Part shown: positions 8,947 through 17,030 of the stretch, in pieces
Position numbering within the stretch: the first letter of the stretch is position 1
Layout of the letters: every line of letters begins with the position of its first letter
Origin: JBOGOC01 sp050747525
Lineage (GTDB): Bacteria; Acidobacteriota; Polarisedimenticolia; JACPZX01; DASXTC01
DNA: 64,000 nt
Direction of reading: 5' to 3'
Assembly (NCBI GenBank): GCA_050747525.1
Contig: JBOGOC010000031.1
Location: 71,700-135,699, forward strand
Notes under the pieces: model-generated
The model's input: only the letters and a program-made list of their open reading frames with translations
The model's database searches: none
Told to the model about the DNA's origin: nothing
Made by a program: the position numbers and the translations under genes

Positions 8947-9683
8947 GCCTGCAGGGAAGAGTGACGTTGGTGACCGGCGCTTCGCGAGGGATCGGGCGCG
9001 CCATCGCGCTGCGGCTGGCCCGCGAAGGATCCGACCTGGCCCTGGTGGCTCGCGACGAGGCGAAGCTGGCCGAGGTGGCCGAGGCCGTGCGTGCCCTCGG
9101 GGTGCGCGCGGCGGTGGTGGCCGCCGACCTGTCCGACGGTGACGCCACCGAAGCGGCTCATGAGAAGGCAGCCGAAGCGCTCGGAACGGTGCATCACGTC
9201 GTGGCCAACGCCGGGATCACCGCCGATCAGCTCACCATGAGGCTCAAGCCCGCCGACTGGGATCGCGTGCTGGCCGTGAACCTGACGGGGGCGTTCCGCC
9301 TGACGCAAGCGGCGCTCTCCGGCATGGTGCGCGCCCGCTATGGGCGCATCGTGCTCATGTCTTCGATCGCCGGCCTGACCGGGAATCCGGGGCAGGCCGC
9401 GTATGCCGCCTCGAAGGCGGGGCTCATCGGCTTCGCGCGATCGGTGGCCAAGGAGATGGGCTCTCGCAACGTGACCGTCAACGTGGTGGCGCCCGGCCTC
9501 ATCGACACGGACATGGCACAGGCCCTGCCCGAGGCGCGCCGCAACGAGATGGTGGGCCACGTTCCTCTCGGGCGGCTGGGGACGGCGGACGAGGTGGCCG
9601 GCACGGTCTCCTTCCTGCTGGGGCCCGATGCCGCGTACATCACCGGCGCGGTGATCAACGTCAGCGGCGGCCTCGCCATGTGA
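8943..9683 (+). CDS. fabG: 3-oxoacyl-ACP reductase
   Basis: 246 residues, a short-chain dehydrogenase that reduces 3-ketoacyl-ACP with NADPH. Motifs: cofactor loop TGASRGIGRAIA near residue 12, NAG (residues ~87-89), catalytic SS...YAASKAG near 138-157, and PGLIDTDMA. The C-terminal YITGAVINVSGGLAM is typical of FabG. ATG overlaps the fabD stop. It is the last gene before a 166-base gap with its own promoter for acpP. Confidence 0.95.
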   Translation: MSLQGRVTLVTGASRGIGRAIALRLAREGSDLALVARDEAKLAEVAEAVRALGVRAAVVAADLSDGDATEAAHEKAAEALGTVHHVVANAGITADQLTMRLKPADWDRVLAVNLTGAFRLTQAALSGMVRARYGRIVLMSSIAGLTGNPGQAAYAASKAGLIGFARSVAKEMGSRNVTVNVVAPGLIDTDMAQALPEARRNEMVGHVPLGRLGTADEVAGTVSFLLGPDAAYITGAVINVSGGLAM

Positions 9684-9698
9684 TGGGTGCTCCGGGGA

Positions 9699-9726
9699 CT
9701 TGCGCCCGGAAATCCTGTGCTAGACT
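9699..9726 (+). promoter_or_regulatory. Probable promoter for acpP-fabF-etfBA
   Basis: CTTGCG (9699-9704), a 16-base spacer and TAGACT (9721-9726), the latter preceded by TGC as an extended -10. It lies in the 166-base gap after fabG and would give a leader of about 115 bases. No riboswitch-like fold was recognised in that leader. ACP is usually needed in large excess, so a separate promoter is plausible. Confidence 0.45.
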
Positions 9727-9849
9727 GGCCTCCCTTTTCGCGGTCCCATCACACGGACCGCCGCATCGCCCGGCGTGCAGCGCCATCGGCGGCAAGGCTC
9801 ATCGGATCAGGCGGGCCCGGCGGAACGTTCAGCCAAACGGAGGGCATGG

Positions 9850-10080
9850 ATGAACATCGAGGAGAAGGTCAAGGGGATCATCGTCGAGCAGCTTGGCGTC
9901 GATGAGGATGAGGTGACCCCGACGGCCTCCTTTGTCGAGGACCTCGGAGCCGACTCGCTCGACCAGGTCGAGCTGGTCATGGCGTTCGAGGAGGAGTTCA
10001 AGCTCGAGATCAGCGACGAGGACGCGGAGAAGATCAAGACGGTCCAGGACGCGGTCAAGTACATCAGCGAGCACAAGTAG
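9850..10080 (+). CDS. acpP: Acyl carrier protein
   Basis: 76 residues, acidic, with the phosphopantetheine site in LGADSLDQVELVMAFEEEF (serine near residue 37). The start MNIEEKVKGIIVEQLGV is typical. GGAGGG lies 4 bases before ATG 9850; an out-of-frame ATG at 9846 overlaps the site. It carries the growing acyl chain for the Fab enzymes around it. Confidence 0.97.
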   Translation: MNIEEKVKGIIVEQLGVDEDEVTPTASFVEDLGADSLDQVELVMAFEEEFKLEISDEDAEKIKTVQDAVKYISEHK

Positions 10081-10121
10081 AACTCCTGCGGCAAATCACC
10101 CGTCCGGATTCGAGAGCGACC

Positions 10122-11363
10122 ATGGAGAGACGTGTCGTCATCACCGGGCTCGGCCTGGTGAGTCCCCTGGGCATCGGCACCCGGGAGAACTGGGATGCCC
10201 TGCTCGCAGGGCGCTCCGGCATCGGTGCGATCACCCGGTTCGACACCTCCGACTACCCGGCGCGCATCGCCGGTGAGGTGCGCGGGTTCGATCCGTCGCT
10301 CTACAGTCCCGTCAAGGACGTCAAGAAGAGCGACCTGTTCATCCACTATGCTCTGGCGGCTTCGCAGTTCGCGATCGAGGACTCCGGGCTCAGCATCGAC
10401 GCCTCCAACGCGGAGCGCGTCGGCGTGTACATCGGCTCGGGGATCGGAGGGCTCCCCTCGATCGAGCGGCAGCACGCCGAGCTGCTGCAGAAGGGTCCGC
10501 GCCGCATCTCTCCCTTCTTCATCGTGGGCCTGATCGTGAATCTGGCGTCGGGGCAGGTGTCCATCCGCTACGGCGCCAAGGGACCCAACATGGCCAACTC
10601 CACCGCCTGCTCCACCGGCACCCACGCGGTGGGCGATTCGGCCAGGATCATCGCGCGCGGAGAGGCCGACGCGATGATCTGCGGCGGCACGGAAGCCGTG
10701 ATCACCCCACTGGCCGTGGGGGGCTTCTCGGCGATGCGCGCGCTGTCCACCCGTAACGAAGAGCCCGAGAAGGCCAGCCGGCCCTTCGACGCGGAGCGCG
10801 ACGGCTTCGTGATCGGCGAAGGAGCGGGGATCCTGATCCTCGAAGAGCTGCTGCACGCGCAGCGGCGAGGCGCGCCCATCTACGCCGAGGTGGTCGGCTA
10901 CGGCGTGAGCGCCGATGCCTATCACATCTCGGCTCCCTCGCAGGACGGAGACGGGCCGATCCGCGTGATGCGCAACACCCTGGCCGATGCCGGCGTGACA
11001 CCCGATGTGGTGGACTACATCAACGCGCATGGCACCTCCACGCCCCTGGGGGACAAGATCGAGACCCTGGCCATCCGCGAGGTGTTCGGCGCGCACGCGA
11101 AGAAGCTGGCGGTGTCGTCGACCAAGTCGATGACCGGCCACCTGCTGGGGGCTGCGGGCGGGCTCGAGACCGCCATCACCGCGCTGGTGGTGCGCCACGG
11201 GGCCATCCCCCCGACCATCAACCTGACATCCCCGGATCCGGACTGCGACCTGGACTACGTCCCCCACGAGCAGCGCAGGATGGCGGTGGGCTACGCGCTG
11301 AACAACTCGTTCGGCTTCGGCGGGACCAACGCGAGCATCCTGCTCAAGAGGTTCGAAGCGTGA
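10122..11363 (+). CDS. fabF: 3-oxoacyl-ACP synthase II
   Basis: 413 residues, the condensing enzyme that elongates acyl-ACP with malonyl-ACP. The active-site cysteine lies in ANSTACSTGTHAVG near residue 164. The two histidines are in INAHGTSTPLGDKIE and STKSMTGHLLGAAGG. The C-terminus NNSFGFGGTNASILLKRF is canonical. Forty-one bases separate it from acpP, and its stop overlaps the etfB start (GTGA). Confidence 0.96.
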   Translation: MERRVVITGLGLVSPLGIGTRENWDALLAGRSGIGAITRFDTSDYPARIAGEVRGFDPSLYSPVKDVKKSDLFIHYALAASQFAIEDSGLSIDASNAERVGVYIGSGIGGLPSIERQHAELLQKGPRRISPFFIVGLIVNLASGQVSIRYGAKGPNMANSTACSTGTHAVGDSARIIARGEADAMICGGTEAVITPLAVGGFSAMRALSTRNEEPEKASRPFDAERDGFVIGEGAGILILEELLHAQRRGAPIYAEVVGYGVSADAYHISAPSQDGDGPIRVMRNTLADAGVTPDVVDYINAHGTSTPLGDKIETLAIREVFGAHAKKLAVSSTKSMTGHLLGAAGGLETAITALVVRHGAIPPTINLTSPDPDCDLDYVPHEQRRMAVGYALNNSFGFGGTNASILLKRFEA

Positions 11364-12151
11364 AGATCGCCGTGATCGTCAAGCAGGTTCCCGACACGGA
11401 GACCAAGATCGCCATTGCGGCCGACGGTCGATCCGTGGAAGAGGGGAACATCAACTGGGTCCTGAATCCCTATGACGAGTTCGCCATCGAAGAGGCGCTG
11501 AAGATCAAGGACGCCGGTGGTGGCGCGGCCGAGGTGGTCGCGGTCACCGTGGGCCCGGCGCGCGCCGCCGCCGCCCTCCGGACGTGCCTGGCCATGGGGG
11601 CCGATCGCGCGCTCCATCTCAACGACCCCGCGTTCGAGGGCTCCGATTCCCTGGGGACGGCCCGCATCCTGGCGGCGGCCCTGAAGACCCTGTCGCCCGA
11701 CCTGGTGCTGGGCGGGCAGTACGCTGTGGGAACCGACAACCGGCAGGCGGGGCCCATGCTGGCCGAGCTGATGGACCTGCCTCACGTGGGGGTGGTGACG
11801 AAGCTCGAGATCAAGGACGGCTCCCTCCGCGCGCACCGGGAGATCGAGGGCGCGCACGAGGTGATGGAGGCGTCCCTTCCCTGCGTGGTCACGGCCCAGA
11901 AGGGGCTCAACGAGCCGCGCTACGCGAGCCTCAAGGGAATCATGGCGGCCAAGAAGAAGCCGCTCGACGAGATGAACGCGGCGGCGTTGAAGGTCGACCC
12001 GGCCGGCGTGGGAGCCGCGGGGGCCCGCGTGAAGATCACGAAGCTCGAGCTTCCGCCGCCCAAGCAACCCGGAAAGATTTTCAAGGATGACGCCGAGACG
12101 TCCGCCCGCGAGGTGGTCCGTCTCCTTCATGAAGAAGCGAAGGTGATTTGA
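11360..12151 (+). CDS. etfB: Electron transfer flavoprotein beta subunit
   Basis: 263 residues starting KIAVIVKQVPDTETKIA at GTG 11360. EtfB binds AMP (or FAD in bifurcating forms) and with EtfA accepts electrons from acyl-CoA dehydrogenases. Seen: NPYDEFAIEEALKIKD, a glycine-rich GGQYAVGTDNRQAGPMLAEL segment, and a C-terminal extension rich in lysine. It is joined to fabF by a 4-base overlap and to etfA by one base. The likely electron donors in this window are the two acyl-CoA dehydrogenases at 58-60 kb. Confidence 0.94.
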   Translation: MKIAVIVKQVPDTETKIAIAADGRSVEEGNINWVLNPYDEFAIEEALKIKDAGGGAAEVVAVTVGPARAAAALRTCLAMGADRALHLNDPAFEGSDSLGTARILAAALKTLSPDLVLGGQYAVGTDNRQAGPMLAELMDLPHVGVVTKLEIKDGSLRAHREIEGAHEVMEASLPCVVTAQKGLNEPRYASLKGIMAAKKKPLDEMNAAALKVDPAGVGAAGARVKITKLELPPPKQPGKIFKDDAETSAREVVRLLHEEAKVI

Positions 12152-13131
12152 TGGCCGGGGTGCTGGTCTTCGCGGAGCAGCGGGAGGGGAAGCTCAAGAA
12201 GCCGGCCGTCGAGGCCGTGTCCGAAGGGCGCCGGCAGGCCCAGGCCCTCGGGGGCGATCTGACGGTGCTGCTGATCGGAGACGACCTGGCCGCGCTTGCC
12301 CCGGAGGCGGCCCGCCTCGGCGCCGACAAGGTGCTCACGGTGTCCGACCCGCGGCTCGCTCTTTACGCGCCCGGCGCCTACGCGCGGGCGGCCGCCGAGG
12401 CGGTCAAGGCGTGCGACCCCGATCTCGTGCTCATGAGCGCCACAGCCCTGGGAAGAGATCTGGCCGCGCGCCTGGCCGCGCGCCTGGGGGCCGGTCTGGC
12501 CGCCGACTGCATGGCCCTGACCGCGGGACCACAGGGGATCACCGCGAAGCGGACCGTCTATTCGGGCAAGGCCATCGCCACCATGTCGTTCTCGGGCCGG
12601 CCCGCCATGGCCACTCTGCGTCCGAACGTGTTCGCCGCGGAGGCTCAACCGCGCGCCGGCAGGGGAGAGACCTCGCCGCTGCCGTTCGCGCTGGAAGACA
12701 AGGACCTCAGGTCCAGGGCCGTGGCGATCGAAGCTGCCAAGGAGACCACGCTCGACGTGGCCGAGGCCGGTATCGTGGTCTCCGGCGGGCGCGCCATGCA
12801 GGGACCCGAGAACTTCAAGTACATCCGCATGCTGGCCGAGGCCCTCGGCGGCGCCGTGGGCGCCTCGCGCGCCGCCGTGGACGCCGGCTGGATCGATCAC
12901 CAGCACCAGGTAGGGCAGACCGGCAAGGTGGTCTCCCCGACCCTCTACGTGGCCTGCGGCATCTCGGGCGCCATCCAGCACCTGGCCGGCATGTCGTCCT
13001 CGAAGGTCATCGTCGCCATCAACAAGGACGCCGACGCCCCCATCTTCAAGATCGCCGACTACGGCATCGTAGGCGACCTCTACCAGATCATCCCCGCCAT
13101 GGTCGAAGAGATCCGCAAGATCAAGAGCTGA
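12151..13131 (+). CDS. etfA: Electron transfer flavoprotein alpha subunit
   Basis: 326 residues starting AGVLVFAEQREGKLKKPAVE. The C-terminal FAD domain is clear: SGGRAMQGPENFKYIRMLAE, GASRAAVDAGWIDHQHQVG, GISGAIQHLAGMSSSKVIVA and NKDADAPIFKIADYGIVGD, covering FAD-binding residues of the family. It pairs with etfB (stop overlaps start). A structured repeat begins 22 bases after its stop, where a transcript end would be expected. Confidence 0.95.
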   Translation: MAGVLVFAEQREGKLKKPAVEAVSEGRRQAQALGGDLTVLLIGDDLAALAPEAARLGADKVLTVSDPRLALYAPGAYARAAAEAVKACDPDLVLMSATALGRDLAARLAARLGAGLAADCMALTAGPQGITAKRTVYSGKAIATMSFSGRPAMATLRPNVFAAEAQPRAGRGETSPLPFALEDKDLRSRAVAIEAAKETTLDVAEAGIVVSGGRAMQGPENFKYIRMLAEALGGAVGASRAAVDAGWIDHQHQVGQTGKVVSPTLYVACGISGAIQHLAGMSSSKVIVAINKDADAPIFKIADYGIVGDLYQIIPAMVEEIRKIKS

Positions 13132-13152
13132 CCTTCCGAGTCAGGGACGCCC

Positions 13153-13290
13153 GCCGGCGGTGAGGAGTGGTCTCCGGGGACGCATCGTCCTCGCCTCGCG
13201 CGGGCTGGCCGCGCAAGAGCGCGCGCGGCCAACGCCCGCGCGACCCGGCTCGTCCTCAGAGGGCCCCTTCGACCACTCCTCACCGCCGGC
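13153..13290 (+). repeat. Structured palindromic repeat, copy A
   Basis: The ends are perfect 20-base inverted arms: GCCGGCGGTGAGGAGTGGTC (13153-13172) pairs with 13271-13290. Inside is a second long stem around 13196-13240: TCGCGCGGGC and TGGCCGCGC pair with GCGCGGCCA and GCCCGCGCGA around a short loop, with a two-base bulge. A homologous copy (B) lies in inverted orientation at 13697-13875. The element starts 22 bases after etfA. It may act as a bidirectional terminator or a mobile REP/MITE-like unit. Confidence 0.75.
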
Positions 13291-13345
13291 TCTTCGCCAA
13301 CGCCACGGTCGCCCTTTCCTCGCTCAAAATGGGTTCAGCAACCTG

Positions 13346-13639
13346 TTACTGAACACTCGTGTTGACCTCAACGGCTCCATTCCAGCAATAGACGGAGATC
13401 GCCACCTCATGCCGCGGCGTACCGTTGCGTATGAAGCTGAATATCCACCGGTCTTCTGGCGTCTTTGCAGAAAACTGTACCTGCTGCAGCCCAAACTCCC
13501 GCAGAGGAATGCCGTGCTTCTCTGCGTACCTGGATAACTCCGTTTGAGCAATGACTCTGGCTTGGCCCTGCGTTACAGGACTGCCGCCACAGGAAACACA
13601 GACCAGGACCAGCACGACGGCAGCAACGGCTTTCCTCAT
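13346..13639 (-). CDS. Small putative lipoprotein, function unknown
   Basis: 97 residues, MRKAVAAVVLVLVCVSCGGS: a basic start, a hydrophobic stretch and a lipobox-like VCVSC whose cysteine would be residue 17. The mature ~80 residues include TELSRYAEKHGIPLREF and a beta-rich end, and recall small PepSY- or NTF2-like lipoproteins, though no family was recognised. Its base composition is less GC-rich than its neighbours. It sits alone between the two inverted copies of the palindromic repeat, which could have moved it as a unit. Confidence 0.6.
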   Translation of the reverse strand: MRKAVAAVVLVLVCVSCGGSPVTQGQARVIAQTELSRYAEKHGIPLREFGLQQVQFSAKTPEDRWIFSFIRNGTPRHEVAISVYCWNGAVEVNTSVQ

Positions 13640-13696
13640 GGCTGATCTACTTCTGCCTCACCAGGGCATGAAGCCACTTCGTGCGGACACACGCGC

Positions 13697-13875
13697 GCGG
13701 GCTGACGGGGAGTGGTCGGAGCGGCCCTCTGGAGCCTGAGCCGGGTCGAGCGAGCGTTGGCCGCGCGCGCTTTTGCGCGGCCAGCGAGCGAGGGCGAAGG
13801 CGGAAGCGGGAGTGAGCTGTCGTGGCCAACGCCACGACGGCGAACGGCCGCGGAGACCACTCCCCGTCAGCCCGC
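13697..13875 (-). repeat. Structured palindromic repeat, copy B (inverted relative to A)
   Basis: Perfect 21-base inverted arms at 13697-13717 and 13855-13875, with inner sequence GGGGAGTGGTC and GACCACTCCCC. Read on the minus strand it shares with copy A the core TGGCCGCGCAARAGC, then GCGCGCGGCCAACGC and CGACCCGGCTC, and the segment CAGAGGGCC. The distal arms differ from copy A, yet both halves differ together and still pair. It holds an extra hairpin, GTCGTGGC-caac-GCCACGAC (13819-13838). It ends 6 bases from the GAPDH stop. Confidence 0.75.
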
Positions 13876-13881
13876 CCCCGA

Positions 13882-14952
13882 CTAGACCTCCTCGAAGAAG
13901 TACGGCTTCATGCACTGAATCTTTTCTTCGTACGTCTTCGGGTACAGGAACCACGTCGCCGCCGCCACCGAAGACAGGAGCGGGTTTCCGTCCTGCGGGG
14001 TGAAGCAGAAGCCGATCACCTCGGTGCCGTTGTTGACGGTCAGGCTCGGCACGCAGACCACCGTCTGGCTCAGGATGCGTCCGTAGTGGCCGTAGTCGCG
14101 GCCGAACGAGAAGATTGAGTTGGCCGAGGTCTTGTAGCTCAGCGCGACGCGGTCGTTGGCCTGCATGCGGCGCAGCACCTCCTTGACCGTGACCTTCCTC
14201 TTCAGCCGGATGCTGAACCAGATGGTGTGCATGTATTGGGTGTTCACCTTGATGGCCGAGGAGAACACGTTCTTCAGATCGATGTTCATGGTGTCGAACA
14301 GGTGCCACACGTCGCGCGCGTGGTGGGTGCCGAACCGCTCGTCCTTGTGCTTGCCGGCCTGAGGAGAGGGGCAGAAGGACCCGTCCTGCGAGAGGTCGTT
14401 GGCGCGGCGGATGCACAGGAAGCGCGCCTCCACCAGATTGTCCTCGCCGCCGTCGGACAGCGCGATGTTGTCGATGAGCACCGCCAGGTTGTGCGTGTTG
14501 CACGAGACCACCTGCAGGAACTGATCGTCGCCGGTCTTGAGCGCCCGGTCGTTGATCCCGCGCGCGTAGGGCTTGCCGAATCCGAACTCGCTCCCCTGGG
14601 CGATGAACCCCAAGGTGTTCTTCCTGTAGTTCTCGTACAGCTCGACCTTGTTCTGGTTCCCCACGGGCGTGCAGTCGATGACCACGTTGGCTCGCTCCAG
14701 CGCCTCGTGGGCCTCGTAGTGCGGCTCGATGCCCATCTCCTTGAAGCCCTCGAGCGAGTCCTCGTTGACCGCCAGCTTGGCACCGCGCCGCTTGAGCTCC
14801 TTGACCTTGGACCGGTCGGTGAACAGCGGCGTCCGCTTGTGGAAGGTGACTTCGTCGATGCCCAGGTCCGACTGCATGTTCACCAGCAATCCGATGAGAG
14901 GCTCCCCGATGGTGCCGGTGCCGATCACGTGAACGATTTTCTTGTCCGCCAT
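13882..14952 (-). CDS. gap: Archaeal-type (type II) glyceraldehyde-3-phosphate dehydrogenase
   Basis: 356 residues. It starts MADKKIVHVIGTGTIGEPL, a Rossmann motif matching the GYGTIGKR pattern of archaeal GAPDH rather than the GFGRIGR of bacterial GapA. VVSCNTHNL near residue 145 holds the catalytic cysteine, comparable to VSCNTTGL in archaeal enzymes. VVIDCTPVGNQ, HHARDVWHLFDTMN and AIKVNTQYMHTIWFSI fit the same family. Reaction: oxidation of glyceraldehyde-3-phosphate to 1,3-bisphosphoglycerate (or its reverse). It is a single gene with its own promoter, divergent from hprK. Specificity for phosphate or NADP cannot be read here. Confidence 0.75.
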   Translation of the reverse strand: MADKKIVHVIGTGTIGEPLIGLLVNMQSDLGIDEVTFHKRTPLFTDRSKVKELKRRGAKLAVNEDSLEGFKEMGIEPHYEAHEALERANVVIDCTPVGNQNKVELYENYRKNTLGFIAQGSEFGFGKPYARGINDRALKTGDDQFLQVVSCNTHNLAVLIDNIALSDGGEDNLVEARFLCIRRANDLSQDGSFCPSPQAGKHKDERFGTHHARDVWHLFDTMNIDLKNVFSSAIKVNTQYMHTIWFSIRLKRKVTVKEVLRRMQANDRVALSYKTSANSIFSFGRDYGHYGRILSQTVVCVPSLTVNNGTEVIGFCFTPQDGNPLLSSVAAATWFLYPKTYEEKIQCMKPYFFEEV

Positions 14953-15003
14953 GGAGTGATCCCCCGTTGGAAGCCCGCCCGATCATGGGCTGGGAACCGG
15001 GCC

Positions 15004-15033
15004 AATCTACCGCCGAGCCGGCCGGGCTGTCAA
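15004..15033 (-). promoter_or_regulatory. Promoter for the archaeal-type GAPDH gene
   Basis: On the minus strand TTGACA (15033-15028), an 18-base spacer and TAGATT (15009-15004). The predicted start near 14997 gives a leader of about 45 bases. Good match to the sigma-70 consensus. Confidence 0.65.
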
Positions 15034-15089
15034 CGAAGCTCTGCTTGATCTGCCGGGGTGCAAGTCCTCATCAACAGTCATCTTTCGCC

Positions 15090-15119
15090 TTGACAGCCGG
15101 TCTCGCTGGCACCTATCCT
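15090..15119 (+). promoter_or_regulatory. Promoter for the hprK-rapZ-PTS operon
   Basis: TTGACA (15090-15095), an 18-base spacer and TATCCT (15114-15119). The predicted start near 15126 gives a leader of about 57 bases before hprK. It is back to back with the GAPDH promoter, with about 57 bases between the two -35 boxes. Confidence 0.65.
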
Positions 15120-15182
15120 CTCTCTGATTTCATCGGCGGTTCCCGGTCAGATCCTCAAGTAACACCAGAAAGGACGCTGCGC

Positions 15183-16148
15183 ATGCTCCCCTCGTCCATA
15201 TCGGTCCTCACTCCGAAGATCCGGGTTCGGGACCTGCTGCTGGGCGAGGCGCAGCACCTCAAGCTCGAGGCGCTGGCCGGGGCAGGGGGGCTCGACAAGG
15301 AGCTCACGGTCCCGCGCATCCAGAAGCCGGGACTCGCGCTGGCGGGGTTCATCGAGTACATCCATCCGGGGCGCGTTCAGATCCTCGGGCAGAGCGAGAT
15401 CACCTTCCTGAGGGAGCAGCCGGCGGCCAGGCGCCGCGAGATCCTGGACGGGGTGTGCGCCACGGGGGTCACCTGCTTCGTGATCACCAAGAGTCTCCAG
15501 CCTCCCGACGAGCTGCTGCGGGCCGTCGAAGCGCACAGCATCCCCCTGCTTCGGACCACGCTGGTCTCTTCGGCCACCATCGACGGGCTGGAGCGCTTTC
15601 TGGAGGAGCGTCTTGCTCCTCGTATCAGCATGCACGGCGTCCTGCTGGACATCTACGGGGTGGGAGTGCTGCTGCTGGGCGACAGCGGCGTGGGCAAGAG
15701 CGAGTGCGCCCTGGACCTGATCGTGCGCGGCCACCGCCTGGTGTCCGACGATATCGTGGAGATCAAGCGCCGCGGCAACGTGCTCAACGGCAGCGGCCCC
15801 GAGCTGACCCGGTATCACATGGAGATCCGCGGGCTGGGGATCATCAACATCAAGGACCTGTTCGGCGTAGCCGCCGTGCGCTACCTCAAGGACGTGGACA
15901 TGGTGGTGAGGCTCGACCCGTGGCAGGAAGGCAAGGAATACGAGCGCATGGGCCTGGATCAGCCCACATGGGAGATCCTGGGCGTGACGGTCCCCTTCAT
16001 CGAGATGCCGGTCGCTCCCGGAAGGCACCTCTCGGTGCTGGTGGAGGTGGCGGCGCGCAACCATCTGCTGAAGACCAAGGGCTACGATCCCGCGCGTGAG
16101 CTGGCCAGCCGGCTGGAGGCGCGCCTGGCCGGAGGATCGGAAGAATGA
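15183..16148 (+). CDS. hprK: HPr kinase/phosphorylase
   Basis: 321 residues. HprK phosphorylates or dephosphorylates a serine of HPr in response to metabolites. Seen: N-terminal domain with RVQILGQSEITFL, Walker A GDSGVGKSECALDLI near residues 160-174, LVSDDIVEIKRR, and the family signature MEIRGLGIINIKDLFG. ATG 15183 has AAAGGA upstream; the open frame extends further but codes nothing recognisable. Its stop overlaps rapZ (ATGA). HPr lies three genes downstream. Confidence 0.94.
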   Translation: MLPSSISVLTPKIRVRDLLLGEAQHLKLEALAGAGGLDKELTVPRIQKPGLALAGFIEYIHPGRVQILGQSEITFLREQPAARRREILDGVCATGVTCFVITKSLQPPDELLRAVEAHSIPLLRTTLVSSATIDGLERFLEERLAPRISMHGVLLDIYGVGVLLLGDSGVGKSECALDLIVRGHRLVSDDIVEIKRRGNVLNGSGPELTRYHMEIRGLGIINIKDLFGVAAVRYLKDVDMVVRLDPWQEGKEYERMGLDQPTWEILGVTVPFIEMPVAPGRHLSVLVEVAARNHLLKTKGYDPARELASRLEARLAGGSEE

Positions 16149-17014
16149 GGATCAACCGGCTCGTCATCGTCACCGGGCTTTCGGGAAGCGGGAAGAGTCT
16201 CGCCGCGAACTGCTTCGAGGACATGGGCTTCTACTGCGTGGACAACCTGCCCGTGCGCCTCATCCCCGTGCTGATGGACCTCATCTGGCGCACCGCCGCG
16301 GACATCCGCAACGTGGCGCTGGTGATCGACGTGCGCGAGGGGACCTTCTTCAAGGACTTCCCGGAGATCCTCGAGCAGTTGCGGCGAGAGGACCTCGACC
16401 TGTCGGTGCTCTTCTTCGAGGCGACAAACGAAGCGCTGATCCGGAGGTTTTCCGAGACGCGCCGGCCGCATCCCCTGGCGGGGGAGGGGGCGTCGCTGGA
16501 AGAAGGAATCCGCCGCGAGCGCGAGATCCTCAAGCCGATCCGCGACCGCGCGGACAAGATCATCGAGTCGTCGGCCTTCAACGTCCACGAGCTGAGGTCC
16601 TACCTCTTCGACAACTTCTCGGAGCAGAGCCGCACCGGGTCGCTGTTCATCTCGGTGGTGAGCTTCGGGTACAAGTACGGCGTGCCTCCCGAGTCGGACC
16701 TCATGTTCGACGTGAGGTTCCTGCCGAACCCCCACTTCGTCGAGGAGCTGCGGCCCAAGACAGGGCTGGACGCCGAGGTGACCGCCTACGTGGAGGCCAT
16801 CGACGACTACAAGCAGTACTACCAGATGGTGCTCTCCCTGCTGCTGTTCCTGGTGCCGCGCTTCATCAAGGAAGGCAAGACCTACCTCACCATTTCCATC
16901 GGGTGCACCGGCGGGCGGCACCGCTCGGTGAGCATGGCGCAGCGCATGGGGGAAGAGCTGACGCGGCAGGGTTACCGGGTGAAGACGACGCATCGCGATC
17001 TCTGGAAAACCTAG
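16145..17014 (+). CDS. rapZ: RNase adapter protein RapZ (YvcJ/YhbJ family)
   Basis: 289 residues, a P-loop nucleotide-binding protein; in E. coli RapZ controls turnover of small RNAs for GlmS. The start RLVIVTGLSGSGKSLAANCFED contains Walker A. DNLPVRLIP, FEATNEALIRRFSETRRPHPL and the C-terminal ISIGCTGGRHRSVSMAQ are characteristic. Its place between hprK and PTS genes is conserved in many bacteria. No glmZ-like RNA is visible here, so its target is open. Confidence 0.94.
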   Translation: MRINRLVIVTGLSGSGKSLAANCFEDMGFYCVDNLPVRLIPVLMDLIWRTAADIRNVALVIDVREGTFFKDFPEILEQLRREDLDLSVLFFEATNEALIRRFSETRRPHPLAGEGASLEEGIRREREILKPIRDRADKIIESSAFNVHELRSYLFDNFSEQSRTGSLFISVVSFGYKYGVPPESDLMFDVRFLPNPHFVEELRPKTGLDAEVTAYVEAIDDYKQYYQMVLSLLLFLVPRFIKEGKTYLTISIGCTGGRHRSVSMAQRMGEELTRQGYRVKTTHRDLWKT

Positions 17015-17030
17015 GAGGGCTGAACGGATC

